Counted from the stretch's first letter, positions 45,406-55,366 are shown. The stretch: 64,000 nucleotides of DNA from Hymenobacter crusticola (GCF_002154225.1 NZ_MTSE01000004.1:310001-374000); one strand, 5' to 3'. The notes: generated from the letters alone by a model not told the origin. Made by a program: numbers and translations.

Positions 45406-48054
45406 ATGAAGAAGTATCGACTCCTGCTGCTGGCTTTAGGGCTCGCTAGTCCGTTGGCGGCGCAGCAACGCTACGAGCTTAACTCCGGCTGGAAGGCCAC
45501 ACCTATTGCGAACGTAAAAGCCGACGGCCAAGCCATTTCGCAGTCGTCTTTTGCTACCACCGATTGGGCGCCCGCCGTCGTGCCCGGCACGGTGCTCACC
45601 ACGCAGCTCGAAAACAAGCAGGTGCCCGATCCTTTCTTCGGGATGAACAACAACCGCATCCCTGACATCTACAAAACCGGCCGCGACTACTACACTTACT
45701 GGTTTGTCAAAGATTTCAAGGAGGCGAAAGCCGCCGGCGACGACCAAGTGTGGCTGCACCTGCGGGGCGTAAACTACAGTTGTGAGGTATTCTTGAACGG
45801 GCAAAAGCTTAACAAGAAAACGCACCACGGCATGTTCTTGCGCCAGACCTACAACATCACGCCCTACCTAGCCAAGGACGGCAACAACCGCCTGGCCGTG
45901 GTGGTGTATCCGCCCGACCCCGTGGGCAACCCTAACGGCGGCCAGGGTGGCGACGGTACCATCGCAAGGGGCGTGTCGCACCAATACGTGGCCGGCTGGG
46001 ACTGGATTCGGCCCATCCGCGACCGGAACACCGGCATCTGGGACAAGGTGACCATTGAGAAGACCAAGCAGGTCAATGTGAAGAACCCGCACGTGGTAAC
46101 CCGCGTGCCCGGCGTGCGCAAGCCCGAAGGTCCGCAAGCACCGGCCACCATCGAGGTAACCGCCGAGCTCGAAAACCCAACTGCCAAGAAGGTATCGGGC
46201 GTGCTGCAATACACCCTCGACGGCCAGAAAGTCTCGCAGAAAGTAACGCTGCCAGCCAACTCTACCCAGCAGGTAAGCCTGGAAAAGCTAGCCTTGCAAA
46301 ACCCGAAGCTGTGGTGGCCGAACGGCTACGGTCCGCAGAACCTGTACCAGCTGAAAATGCAGTTTTTGGTGGGCAAAACGGTGTCGGATGAGGAAGACGT
46401 GCAGGTGGGCGTGCGGGAAATCCAGACCAAGTGGAACGCCACCACCCAGAGCATGCAGGTGCATTTGAACGGGCAGAAGATCTTCATCAAGGGCGGCAAC
46501 TGGATTATTTCGGATGCCATGCTGCGCTTCACAGACGCGCGCTACGACGCCGAAATCCGCTTCCACCGCGACATGAACCTGAACCTGATTCGGGTGTGGG
46601 GCGGCGCCCTCGTCGAGCGGCCCGAGTTCTACCAAGCCTGCGACAAGTACGGCATGCTGGTAATGCAAGACTTCTGGATGTCGGGCGACGCCAACGGCCG
46701 CTGGGTGGACCCTATGAAGCTGGAAGACCAGTGGACCCGCCGCCAGTATCCCAACGACCACCGCTTGTTTATCGAGTCGGCCGCCGACCAAGTGAAGATG
46801 GTGCGCAATTACGCTTCCCTCGGTATGTGGTGCGGTGGCAACGAAATCACGCCCCCGAAAGACATTCTGACGGCGCTGCAAGATTCCATTCTGCCCAAGC
46901 TCGACGGCACGCGGTGGTTTGTGCCCTACTCCAACTCCGACAGCATGTCCTACAACAACCAGGGCGGCAACGGCGACGGACCGTATGGCATCCAGCCAAT
47001 TAGCCGCTTCTGGGCGCACCGCACGTACCCCTTCAACTCGGAGGTGGGCTCAGTGGGCGTGGGCGACTACGAGTCGCTGGAGCGCTTTCTGCCGGCCGCC
47101 AACATGGTGCCCCCGAAGTACCTAGGTCCGAAAAGCAAGCCCACCGAGAAGGTGGATTCGGTGTGGGATTATCACACTTACATCGGCTACGAGCAGTACC
47201 TGCTGCCCTACGGCGCCCCCAAAGACGCCCGCGACTTTGGCCTGAAAGCCCAACTCGTGAACTACGACCAGTACCGCGCGCTCATGGAAGGCTTCAGCTC
47301 GCACATGTGGGAGTGGTACACGGGCAGCATCATCTGGAAAACCCAAAACCCCTGGACAGCCATGCGCGGCCAGATGTACGACTACTACCTCGACCCCAAC
47401 GCCTGCCTCTACGGCCTGCGCAACGGCAGCGAACCGCTCCACGTGATGTACAACCCCGTGGATACGATGGTGATGATTACCAACAACACCTTTGAGGTGA
47501 AGCGCGACATGATGCTAGTAGTCGACGCCTACGACATGGCCGGCAAGAAGACCAACGTGACGCAGGTAATCGTGGAAATCAACCCGTCGATGTCGAAGAA
47601 ATACTTACCCGTGAATGCCGTGGTGCGGCAGATGGCTAAAGAAAAAGGCATGTTCCTCTCGCTGCAATTGCAGGACTTCAACAAGAAGGTTATCAGCAAC
47701 AACTTCTACTGGCTTTCTGACGCAAAAGGCGAGTACTCGGGGCTGAAAGGCATGGCAAAGACGGCGGTGAAAGTAACCACCAAGCAAACCGCCAAAGACA
47801 AGATCGAAGTGACGTTGACCAATCCGGCCAACGCCCCTGTGGCTTTCTTCAACCGCCTCGCCCTGGTGAACCCCAAAACGCAGAAGCGCATCCTGCCCGT
47901 GTTCTACACCGACAATTACGTGTCGGTGCTGCCCGGTGAGAGCAAAACGGTGGTGATGGACTACACGCCCACCTCCGACGTGACGGCGCCCGTGGTTTCG
48001 GTGGAAGGCTGGAACGTGGAGAAACAGTTGCTGCCCGTAGCAAGCAGCAACTAG
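45406..48054 (+). CDS. GH2 family glycosidase (exo-beta-glucosaminidase/beta-mannosidase type)
   Basis: 882 residues with a signal peptide (LLLLALGLASPLAAQQ). Modules: N-terminal jelly roll (WLHLRGVNYSCEVFLNGQKL), Ig domain, TIM barrel (LIRVWGGALVERPEFYQACD), then C-terminal Ig folds (exo-glucosaminidase type). The acid/base is Glu480 in MWCGGNEITPP and the nucleophile probably Glu546 in PFNSEVGSVG. This subgroup contains exo-beta-D-glucosaminidases and mannosylglycoprotein beta-mannosidases. Between two GH20 genes and upstream of GH92, beta-mannosidase acting on Man-beta-1,4-GlcNAc or a glucosaminidase are the main options. Specificity needs assay. Confidence 0.88.
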   Translation: MKKYRLLLLALGLASPLAAQQRYELNSGWKATPIANVKADGQAISQSSFATTDWAPAVVPGTVLTTQLENKQVPDPFFGMNNNRIPDIYKTGRDYYTYWFVKDFKEAKAAGDDQVWLHLRGVNYSCEVFLNGQKLNKKTHHGMFLRQTYNITPYLAKDGNNRLAVVVYPPDPVGNPNGGQGGDGTIARGVSHQYVAGWDWIRPIRDRNTGIWDKVTIEKTKQVNVKNPHVVTRVPGVRKPEGPQAPATIEVTAELENPTAKKVSGVLQYTLDGQKVSQKVTLPANSTQQVSLEKLALQNPKLWWPNGYGPQNLYQLKMQFLVGKTVSDEEDVQVGVREIQTKWNATTQSMQVHLNGQKIFIKGGNWIISDAMLRFTDARYDAEIRFHRDMNLNLIRVWGGALVERPEFYQACDKYGMLVMQDFWMSGDANGRWVDPMKLEDQWTRRQYPNDHRLFIESAADQVKMVRNYASLGMWCGGNEITPPKDILTALQDSILPKLDGTRWFVPYSNSDSMSYNNQGGNGDGPYGIQPISRFWAHRTYPFNSEVGSVGVGDYESLERFLPAANMVPPKYLGPKSKPTEKVDSVWDYHTYIGYEQYLLPYGAPKDARDFGLKAQLVNYDQYRALMEGFSSHMWEWYTGSIIWKTQNPWTAMRGQMYDYYLDPNACLYGLRNGSEPLHVMYNPVDTMVMITNNTFEVKRDMMLVVDAYDMAGKKTNVTQVIVEINPSMSKKYLPVNAVVRQMAKEKGMFLSLQLQDFNKKVISNNFYWLSDAKGEYSGLKGMAKTAVKVTTKQTAKDKIEVTLTNPANAPVAFFNRLALVNPKTQKRILPVFYTDNYVSVLPGESKTVVMDYTPTSDVTAPVVSVEGWNVEKQLLPVASSN

Positions 48055-48360
48055 AATACCTAGATAGGAAGAATCAAGAACGTCCTACTGCGCTGGTCGA
48101 ACCGGAGGAAAGCGTAAGCCAAGCGTCTCTCCCGCTTTGTTGCAGACACTAGAACGATGTAGAGACGCAATACTTCGCGTCTCCTCGTTGAACGACTGAT
48201 GCTAGAACAACCTAGGCAAACAACATCAGCAACGCGGAGACGCAAAGTGTTGCGTCTCTACACTGAACACGAAGCAGGAGAGAGGCTGCGACAGCACAGC
48301 AGGACGGTTCCTTCTGTAGAATCAAATACTTAGTTTCTTCACCGCTTAACGAAGCTAACG
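48055..48360. other. 306-bp intergenic region containing R2 copy 2
   Basis: Apart from the R2 element at 48158-48262, the sequence has no convincing gene, promoter box or terminator. The stretch before the TTG start at 48361 is AT-richer and could hold a promoter. Confidence 0.5.
48158..48262. repeat. Inverted repeat element R2, copy 2
   Basis: The left arm TGTAGAGACGC and right arm GCGTCTCTACA are perfect complements; inside are GCGTCTC/GAGACGC blocks, the CGTTGxACGA block and an ACCTAGGC, in the same order as copy 1 at 43823. The spacing between arms is nearly identical in the two copies. Confidence 0.8.
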
Positions 48361-50658
48361 TTGCCAACCAAAACGCTTTTCTGCTTACTCCTTGCTCTGC
48401 TCTTTACTCGCGTATCAGTGGCGCAAACTGCCCCCGAGCGGTACGCGCTGATTCCGTATCCTGCGTCCTTGGTGCCGGCGAGTGGGAGCTTCCCCATCAC
48501 GAATGCCACCAAGCTAGCTTTGCCTGGCGAGGCCAAGCTGTTTGAACGGGAGGCTGAGCAGTTGCAAGCGCTGTTGACGAATGGCCTAGGGCAGCCCCTG
48601 AAGAAAGCTCCGCAAGCGGCGGCCAACACAATCGTGTTCGTCTACGATAAGTCGATAACCGCCCCGGAAGCCTACCGCCTAACCATTACGCCCCAGCAGG
48701 TAACCCTAACCGCAAAGGAGCCAGCGGGCATGTTCCGGGCCGTGCAGACGGTGCGGCAACTACTGCCCGCCACTATTGAGAAAGCGCGGAAAGGCACGGC
48801 GTCGCTTAGTCTGCCGGCCTTGCAGATTCAGGATCAGCCCGCCTACTCTTGGCGCGGTATGCACCTGGATGTGGCCCGCCACTTCTTCTCGACCGACTAC
48901 CTGAAGAAGTACCTCGACCTGCTCGCCCTCTACAAGTTCAACAAGCTGCACCTGCACCTCACCGACGACCAGGGCTGGCGCCTCGAAGTCAAGAAGTACC
49001 CCGACCTGACGGCCAAAGGCGCGTGGCGCACTTTCAACAACCAGGATTCTAGCTGCATCCGAAAGTCGAAGGACAACCCCGACCTAGCGTTGGACCCGAA
49101 GCACCTGCGGCAGCGCAACGGTCACACGGAGTATGGCGGCTTCTACACCCAGCAGCAGATGAAGGACATCATTGCCTTCGCCGCGGCTCGGCACATCGAA
49201 ATCATTCCGGAGGTCGATATGCCCGGCCACATGATGGCGGCCATCAACGCGTATCCGTTTCTGAGCTGCACGGGTAGCGCGAGTTGGGGCAAGGAGTTTT
49301 CCGTGCCGCTGTGCCCCTGCAACGAAAGCACCTACGAGTTTGCTCAAAACGTGCTGAGCGAAGTAGCGGCCTTGTTTCCAAGCAAGTACATCCACATCGG
49401 GGCCGATGAGGTGGAGAAAACCACCTGGGCCCAAGCCGGCGCCTGCACCGAACTGATGCAGAAGGAAGGACCCAAGAACGTCAATGAGTTGCAGAGCTAT
49501 TTCGTCCGCCGGATTGAGAAGTTTCTGCAATCGAAGGGCAAGAAGATGATCGGGTGGGATGAGGTGCTTGAAGGCGGCGTGGATGCTTCGGCCACTGTAA
49601 TGTACTGGCGCAGCTGGGTGCCCGATGCGCCCGCCCGCGCCGCTCGCAACGGTAACCAGGTCATTATGACCACGAACAACCCGTTGTACTTCGACTACCT
49701 GCCCGACAAGAACTCGATTGACAAAGTCTACCACTTCGAGCCCACGCCCAAGGGCCTAGGTCCGGAAGCGGGCAAGGCCATCCTAGGGGCACAGGCCAAC
49801 CTCTGGACTGAGCAAGTCCCCTCCGAAAACCGCGCCGACTACATGGTGATGCCCCGCATGACCGCCCTGGCCGAAGTAGTCTGGACGAACAAGCCCAGTT
49901 ACGCTTCTTACCTGCAACGGCTCAAGCAGCACTACCCTAGGTTGGCCCAGCTCAACGTGCTCTACCGCGTGCCCGACCTAGCGGGTTTTGCGGAAGAAAG
50001 CGTGTTCGCCACCAGCACCAATCTGACGGTAGAGAAACCACTGAATAACCTGATCATCCACTACACCACCGACGGCAGCAACCCCACGGCCGCGTCGCCG
50101 GTGCTGGCGAAGTCGCTGCCGATCAATCAGCCTACGAAGGTGAAGCTAGCCGCCTTCACGCCGGAAGGATTGAAAGGCGACACCTACGCCATCAACTACA
50201 AGCAGCAGAGCTACGCCGAGCCGGCCCGCGCCACCGCAACGGAGGCCGGCCTGAAAGCCACCTACTTTGATGGCTACTTCAAAACGGCCGCCCGCATACA
50301 GGAGGCTACGGCCAAAGGCAGCGCCATTGTGCAGACAGTGGCCGTGCCCGAGCAAGCCAAGGCCGATAAGTTTGGCGTGCAGTTCCGCGGCTACCTAGCT
50401 ATTCCCGAAACCGGCATTTACACCTTCTACCTAACTTGCGACGACGGCGGCACGCTGCGCATTGCCGACCGCATGGTGGTCGACAACGACGGCCTGCATT
50501 CGGCCATCGAAAAGAACGGGCAGGTGGCCCTAGCCAAAGGCCTTCAGCCGATAGCCCTCGATTTTGTGGAGGGTGGGGGAGGCTACACCCTCCTGCTCCA
50601 ATACAGCAAAGATGGTAGCGCCCCCCAACCCGTGCCCGCTAGTTGGCTGAAGCACTAG
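48361..50658 (+). CDS. Beta-N-acetylhexosaminidase, GH20 (second copy), with PA14-like module
   Basis: 765 residues from a TTG, giving the signal peptide MPTKTLFCLLLALLFTRVSVAQ. The barrel shows GMHLDVARHFFS, LHLHLTDDQGWRLEVKKYP, PEVDMPGHM and the catalytic Asp349-Glu350 in HIGADEVEKTTW. A chitobiase C-terminal domain (IHYTTDGSNPTAASP) is followed by a PA14-like sugar-binding module (FRGYLAIPETGIYTFYLTCD, LRIADRMVVDNDGLH). It differs from the first GH20 in its C-terminal module and in GADE versus GGDE, so it may prefer another linkage. The catalytic residues fall at the same numbers in both proteins. Confidence 0.92.
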   Translation: MPTKTLFCLLLALLFTRVSVAQTAPERYALIPYPASLVPASGSFPITNATKLALPGEAKLFEREAEQLQALLTNGLGQPLKKAPQAAANTIVFVYDKSITAPEAYRLTITPQQVTLTAKEPAGMFRAVQTVRQLLPATIEKARKGTASLSLPALQIQDQPAYSWRGMHLDVARHFFSTDYLKKYLDLLALYKFNKLHLHLTDDQGWRLEVKKYPDLTAKGAWRTFNNQDSSCIRKSKDNPDLALDPKHLRQRNGHTEYGGFYTQQQMKDIIAFAAARHIEIIPEVDMPGHMMAAINAYPFLSCTGSASWGKEFSVPLCPCNESTYEFAQNVLSEVAALFPSKYIHIGADEVEKTTWAQAGACTELMQKEGPKNVNELQSYFVRRIEKFLQSKGKKMIGWDEVLEGGVDASATVMYWRSWVPDAPARAARNGNQVIMTTNNPLYFDYLPDKNSIDKVYHFEPTPKGLGPEAGKAILGAQANLWTEQVPSENRADYMVMPRMTALAEVVWTNKPSYASYLQRLKQHYPRLAQLNVLYRVPDLAGFAEESVFATSTNLTVEKPLNNLIIHYTTDGSNPTAASPVLAKSLPINQPTKVKLAAFTPEGLKGDTYAINYKQQSYAEPARATATEAGLKATYFDGYFKTAARIQEATAKGSAIVQTVAVPEQAKADKFGVQFRGYLAIPETGIYTFYLTCDDGGTLRIADRMVVDNDGLHSAIEKNGQVALAKGLQPIALDFVEGGGGYTLLLQYSKDGSAPQPVPASWLKH

Positions 50659-50738
50659 CAGCGTTTCTGCAACTACCTAGCTTTCATTTCGACAACGCCA
50701 GTTCCCCACCCATTTTATTGCTTAAGGAAGCCATCTTC

Positions 50739-53036
50739 ATGAAGCCTCACCTTTCCAAGTTTATTATTCCTGCAACCGCGCTGGTCGGTAGCCTTACCGC
50801 GTCAATGACCTGTTCGGCTCAAAAAGTTGCTGCCCCGAGCAAAGCGCCTAGCCTTACCCAATACGTTGATCCGTACATCGGTACGGGCTTTCACGGGCAC
50901 GTTTTTCTGGGTGCCAACGTCCCCTTTGGGGCGGTGCAGCTAGGGCCGATGAATATCTCGGAAGGGTGGGACTGGTGCTCCGGCTACCACTACTCCGATT
51001 CTACAATTATCGGCTTCTCACACACGCACTTGAGTGGGACTGGTATCGGTGACCTAGGCGATATTTCGGTTATGCCCACGACGGGCCCAGTCAAGGTTAT
51101 TAAAGGCACGTTGAAGAACCCGGATAAAGGCTTTTTCTCGTTTTTCTCCCACAAGGAAGAACAAGTAAAGCCGGGTTATTACGCCGTGCGGTTGAAGCGC
51201 TACGACATCAAGGCCGAACTGACTACTACCGAGCGCGTTGGCTTTCATCAATATACTTTTCCTAAGTCCGACGAAGCGCACCTCATCGTCGATTTGCAAG
51301 AAGGTATCGGCTGGGACCTAGCCACGAACACCCACCTAGAGAAACTGAACGACAGCACCCTGGTGGGCTACCGCTATTCCAAGGGGTGGGCTGTGGATCA
51401 GCGCCTGTACTTTGCGGCGGTATTTTCGAAGCCTATCCGCAACTTCACCAGCGTGCAGGTGACGGATTCGTTGGGCAACACCACGCCCGCCGCTACGGGC
51501 AACCGCATACGGGGCGTAGTCACCTTCGCCACCAAAGCGGGCGAGAAGGTGAAGCTGAAGGTGGGTATTTCCCCCGTGAGCACCGACAATGCCCTTGCTA
51601 ACATCAAGGCCGAGGTTCCGCACTGGAACTTCAACAAGACCGTGGCGCAAGCTGATGCTTCCTGGAACAAGGAGCTGCAAAAAGTGCGCATTCAAGCCAA
51701 CGATAAAGCTCGCTTAACGACCTTCTACACGGCCCTCTACCACACCATGATTGCGCCGTCGGTCTTCAACGACCACAACGGCGACTACTGGGGCACCGAC
51801 AAGCAAGTGCACAAAAACGCAGGCTTTACTAACCTGACTACGTTCTCCCTCTGGGATACCTATCGGGCAGCACACCCGCTGTTTACGATCCTACAGCCCG
51901 AGCGCGTCAACGATATGGTGAGCACCATGCTCGCTATTTACCAGCAGCAAGGCAAGCTCCCGGTGTGGCACCTGATGGGCAACGAAACCAACTGCATGGT
52001 GGGCTACAGCGCCGTGCCGGTGGTGGCCGATGCCTACTTGAAAGGCTTTAAGGGTTTCGACGCTAACCTAGCCTATGAGGCTATGAAGACTACTGCGATG
52101 CGCGACGAGCCAGGCCTGAAAGCAGTGAGAGAGCTAGGTTTTATCCCGGCTAATAGCGAAGTCGAGAGCGTGTCGAAGGGCTTAGAATACGCCATCGACG
52201 ATTGGTGCATTGCCCAAATGGCCAAGAAGATGGGCAAGACGGAAGATTACGCCTACTTCAGCAAGCGCGCTAAAAACTACGAAAACTACTTCGACAAAAA
52301 GGTGGGCTTTATGCGCGGCCGCGTTTCGCAGACGGAGTGGCGTACGCCCTTCAACCCGTTCTTCTCCAAGCACATGAAGAGCGACTTCACAGAGGGCAAC
52401 CCCTGGCAATACACCTGGCTCGTGCCGCAAGACGTAGAAGGCCTGATTGGGTTGCTTGGGGGCGAGAAGCGTTTCAGCCAAAAGCTGGATTCACTCTTTG
52501 TGGTGAAGGGCGACATGGGCGAGGAAGCTTCCAACGACATTTCGGGCCTCATCGGCATGTACGCCCACGGCAACGAGCCAAGCCACCACATCAGCTATAT
52601 GTATAGCTACGTGGGCCAGCCCTGGAAAACGGCCGACCAGGTGCGCTTCATCACCGAGAACTTCTACACCACCAAGCCCGACGGCATCATCGGCAACGAA
52701 GACGTGGGGCAGATGTCGGCCTGGCACGTCTTCTCGACCCTAGGTTTCTACCCGCTCAACCCCGCCAACGGCGCTTACGTGTTCGGTAGCCCATCCGTCA
52801 CCCAAGCCACAGTAGCCCTAGGTGGTGGGAAAACGCTTGCCATTGAAGCCAAGAACAACAGCGCAACGAACAAGTACATTCAGAAAATTACGCTGAATGG
52901 CAAGCCCTACACCAAGTCGTACATCACGCACCAAGAGCTGCTGCGCGGTGGCAAACTTGTGTTCGACATGGGCAGCAAACCTAGCTCCACCTGGGGCGTT
53001 GCGCCAGCCGACCGGCCCAAGTCGGTGATGCAATAA
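50739..53036 (+). CDS. Alpha-mannosidase, GH92
   Basis: 765 residues from the ATG at 50739, which opens a signal peptide (MKPHLSKFIIPATALVGSLT); an in-frame start 96 bp upstream overlaps the previous gene and was not used. GH92 features: YVDPYIGTGFHGHVFLGANV, GFSHTHLSGTG, the acid residue Glu416 in MGNETNCMVGYSAV, and the base Asp655 in NEDVGQMSAWHVFSTLGFYP. These enzymes are calcium-dependent inverting exo-alpha-mannosidases, usually with N-glycan or yeast-mannan activity. It ends the enzyme block and is convergent with the LacI gene across a strong hairpin. Confidence 0.92.
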   Translation: MKPHLSKFIIPATALVGSLTASMTCSAQKVAAPSKAPSLTQYVDPYIGTGFHGHVFLGANVPFGAVQLGPMNISEGWDWCSGYHYSDSTIIGFSHTHLSGTGIGDLGDISVMPTTGPVKVIKGTLKNPDKGFFSFFSHKEEQVKPGYYAVRLKRYDIKAELTTTERVGFHQYTFPKSDEAHLIVDLQEGIGWDLATNTHLEKLNDSTLVGYRYSKGWAVDQRLYFAAVFSKPIRNFTSVQVTDSLGNTTPAATGNRIRGVVTFATKAGEKVKLKVGISPVSTDNALANIKAEVPHWNFNKTVAQADASWNKELQKVRIQANDKARLTTFYTALYHTMIAPSVFNDHNGDYWGTDKQVHKNAGFTNLTTFSLWDTYRAAHPLFTILQPERVNDMVSTMLAIYQQQGKLPVWHLMGNETNCMVGYSAVPVVADAYLKGFKGFDANLAYEAMKTTAMRDEPGLKAVRELGFIPANSEVESVSKGLEYAIDDWCIAQMAKKMGKTEDYAYFSKRAKNYENYFDKKVGFMRGRVSQTEWRTPFNPFFSKHMKSDFTEGNPWQYTWLVPQDVEGLIGLLGGEKRFSQKLDSLFVVKGDMGEEASNDISGLIGMYAHGNEPSHHISYMYSYVGQPWKTADQVRFITENFYTTKPDGIIGNEDVGQMSAWHVFSTLGFYPLNPANGAYVFGSPSVTQATVALGGGKTLAIEAKNNSATNKYIQKITLNGKPYTKSYITHQELLRGGKLVFDMGSKPSSTWGVAPADRPKSVMQ

Positions 53037-53081
53037 GTCGGCAGCAAGAACCTAGGTACACGTTCTGTAACCAACATTAAC

Positions 53082-53122
53082 AAAGCCGGCAGGCTAGCTC
53101 TAAAAGCTAGCCTGCCGGCTTT
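53082..53122. terminator. Bidirectional hairpin terminator
   Basis: An 18-bp perfect stem (53082-53099 with 53105-53122) with loop CTAAA, A-run on the left and T-run on the right. It separates the convergent GH92 and LacI genes and overlaps the LacI stop codon. Confidence 0.9.
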
Positions 53123-54212
53123 ACTTTTCTACGTAGTAGTGTAGATTTTCCTTTGCGATAATATCGAGGGGTAAGTACTTCAGGGAGGACACTTCTTTCT
53201 TGAAGATCAATTGATCGGCCAAGGCGTACAAGCCATAATAGCCCTGCTCTTTCGGGTTCTGATTGATCAAGAAGTCAATGGTTCCTTCTTGCAAGAAGTG
53301 GATGTTTTCTTCCAGCAAGTCGTAACCAACCAAACGGATGTGGTGGGGATACTTCTTCAGGTAAGGCGCTATTTCGTACGCCTTGGAGGTGCTGACGAAA
53401 ATGCCGCGTAGCTGCTCTTGCTCCTGATCCAGCAGTTGCGTGAGCTTATGCGCAAACGATTGCTCCGTTGGGTAAGGAAGATCGATGCTAATAACCGTGT
53501 AAGGTTCAGGGCTGCCCTGCGCCGCCGTGCTAGGTTGAGCGGAGGCAAGCTGGGCGAAATAATCCCGAAACCCACGTTCCTTTTGCGTGACGTGGACGGA
53601 GTTGGCAATGTCCTCGGCGATGTGCGCAATGAGAAACGTACCTGGTTGTGATTGCCCGAACTGCAACAGTTTGCCAGCCAGAAAACCGCTCTGGTAGGAA
53701 TCTTGGCCTACGTAGCTTAGCGGTTTAATCTCGGCTATATCGGTGTTGAATAGCACGTACGGAATCTGCAACTGATGCCACTGCTCGAAGAACGGCAACG
53801 ACTCCCGGTAAAACAGTGGCGCAATCAGAATGCCATGGGGCCGCGACTGGGTAGCTAGCTCAGCTTGCTCCAGAAACGATCCTACTTGGGCCATATCGTA
53901 CGAGTAGATAGTCAGTTCAACGCCATATTGCTGTAATTCCCGGGCCGCTTTGTTGATGCCGTCCCACGGCGCCTGCCAATAGGGGTCCAGCGTGTGGTTG
54001 GGTTGAAGGGCAGCTAGCCGGTAAGTGCGGTTAGAGCCTAGGGTGCGGGCAATCATGTTGGGCTCGTAATCAAGCTCCTTCATCATGGAGAGCACCTTTT
54101 GGCGGACATCCTCCGCTACGCGGCCGCGGTTATGAATGACCCGATCTACCGTTCCGACCGAAACGTTTGCTTTGGCTGCTATATCTTTAATACGTACCGC
54201 GTTTTTTCCCAT
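53121..54212 (-). CDS. LacI family transcriptional regulator with periplasmic-binding-like sensor domain
   Basis: 363 residues from the ATG at 54212. The N-terminal LacI HTH reads VRIKDIAAKANVSVGTVDRV followed by the hinge helix region MKELDYEPNMIARTLGS. The recognition helix is VSVGTVDRVIHN, a variant of the usual VSxxTVSRVLN. The sensor domain (about residues 60-363) is a type-1 periplasmic binding fold (VGYDLLEENIHFLQEGTIDFLINQNPKEQGYYGLYALAD). It is divergent from susC across 1.27 kb that contains three operator-like palindromes, which makes it the best candidate regulator of the susCD genes. An upstream in-frame start was rejected because it would precede the HTH by 60 residues. Confidence 0.9.
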   Translation of the reverse strand: MGKNAVRIKDIAAKANVSVGTVDRVIHNRGRVAEDVRQKVLSMMKELDYEPNMIARTLGSNRTYRLAALQPNHTLDPYWQAPWDGINKAARELQQYGVELTIYSYDMAQVGSFLEQAELATQSRPHGILIAPLFYRESLPFFEQWHQLQIPYVLFNTDIAEIKPLSYVGQDSYQSGFLAGKLLQFGQSQPGTFLIAHIAEDIANSVHVTQKERGFRDYFAQLASAQPSTAAQGSPEPYTVISIDLPYPTEQSFAHKLTQLLDQEQEQLRGIFVSTSKAYEIAPYLKKYPHHIRLVGYDLLEENIHFLQEGTIDFLINQNPKEQGYYGLYALADQLIFKKEVSSLKYLPLDIIAKENLHYYVEK

Positions 54213-54764
54213 AGCTGTACTCAATCTTAATGAAAGGATGACCATCCGGAGAGTTGCGCAAGACAGATGGCCGTGGGTGGAAGAGATACTGTGATAAGTT
54301 GGATCGTAAGATGTGAGACCACGACGGGCAGGTAGAGCAAGTTCAGCACGGGTTCTGGTGTAAAATCTGGGCAACGCCGCCCTACGTGCCAAAGGAAAGC
54401 TAGGTCTTCCCTTTGGTGGCGCAAACGAAGGTTGCTTCAGGCAGAACCTATTTGGTAGAATAGTCGGCTAGCCGCAGTCCAAGTTGCATTTTAGCGGTCA
54501 TAATCCTTATTCTTTATCAGCGTTGGCGACAGACCTTATAGTTTGGTAGTAAGCTAGCGTGCACTGAATGGCGAGTAGTGAATGAGTAAGTAGTAACAAT
54601 AGGTGAGCTACTAAGCACCTTTTCGAGGCTAGAGTCACGCGTAATTTACGCGTTGTGCTAGCTATTCTGCTGACAAACGGCTGCTCCTATCGAGTAGATT
54701 ATTCTGCGTTTTATTATAAAAACTTTGTAAAAGTACAACGATAGAATACATAGATACTAAATAT

Positions 54765-54783
54765 TTGCGTGTGCGCACACTTA
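54765..54783. promoter_or_regulatory. Operator-like palindrome 1
   Basis: GTGTGCGCACAC at 54769-54780 is a perfect 12-bp palindrome inside TTTGCGTGTGCGCACACTT. LacI-family operators are palindromes of this size. Its centre is 30 bp from the next copy, about three helical turns. Confidence 0.6.
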
Positions 54784-54795
54784 CGGGAAATTTAT

Positions 54796-54813
54796 TTGCG
54801 TGTGCACACACAC
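54796..54813. promoter_or_regulatory. Operator-like palindrome 2
   Basis: GTGTGCACAC at 54800-54809 is a perfect palindrome preceded by the same TTTGC as copy 1. Confidence 0.6.
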
Positions 54814-55128
54814 TTTTTATTTTATTTATTTGGTTTGTAACTAAAGGGTGATTACGTTTGAATTAACTCATTGATAACTGCTTCTTAAAGTACAGTTAAA
54901 CCAAGTAGCAGAAATCAACGTCGTCTTGCGCGTGCCACAGAAGCTGAGTCAAGTAGCGTTTTCTTTAATAAACAATCCGTCAGCCGTGAGGCAGAGTGGT
55001 TTGGTAGAGCGTAGTTGCGTGTTGATACTTGAAAAAGTTTAGTTTCTAAAGAAGATCAACAGGCACATGAAAACCCTTCTTGATAGGTGAAAACAGATAG
55101 TCAGCAGCGGTGAAAGTCTAGTGATGTT

Positions 55129-55147
55129 TTGCGTGTACGCACACATT
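55129..55147. promoter_or_regulatory. Operator-like palindrome 3
   Basis: TTTGCGTGTACGCACACATT starts at 55129 and differs from copy 1 at one central base, plus flanking changes. Its centre is 364 bp from copy 1 and about 340 bp before susC, a layout that allows DNA looping. Confidence 0.6.
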
Positions 55148-55366
55148 CGTTTTCATACTTTATTTGTTTTACCAAACGTCACTCGGTATGTTTAAAAACA
55201 TCTACTCAGCTAGGTATTGGAAAAATCTTACTTTGTTTTTGTAGTGAGATTAAACGACTTCTTGTTTAAACGTTTTAACAACGTGGCAAAAGCAGCAATT
55301 CTGCGCAAGTCTGTACCTCCTCATTCATTTCCGGTCTTTGTGTAGGCTAGCCCTATGACAAGGGAT

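Noticed and set aside
54227..54424. Short - strand open frame upstream of the LacI ATG
   Set aside because: No conserved start, motif or family; the stretch looks like leader or regulatory DNA.
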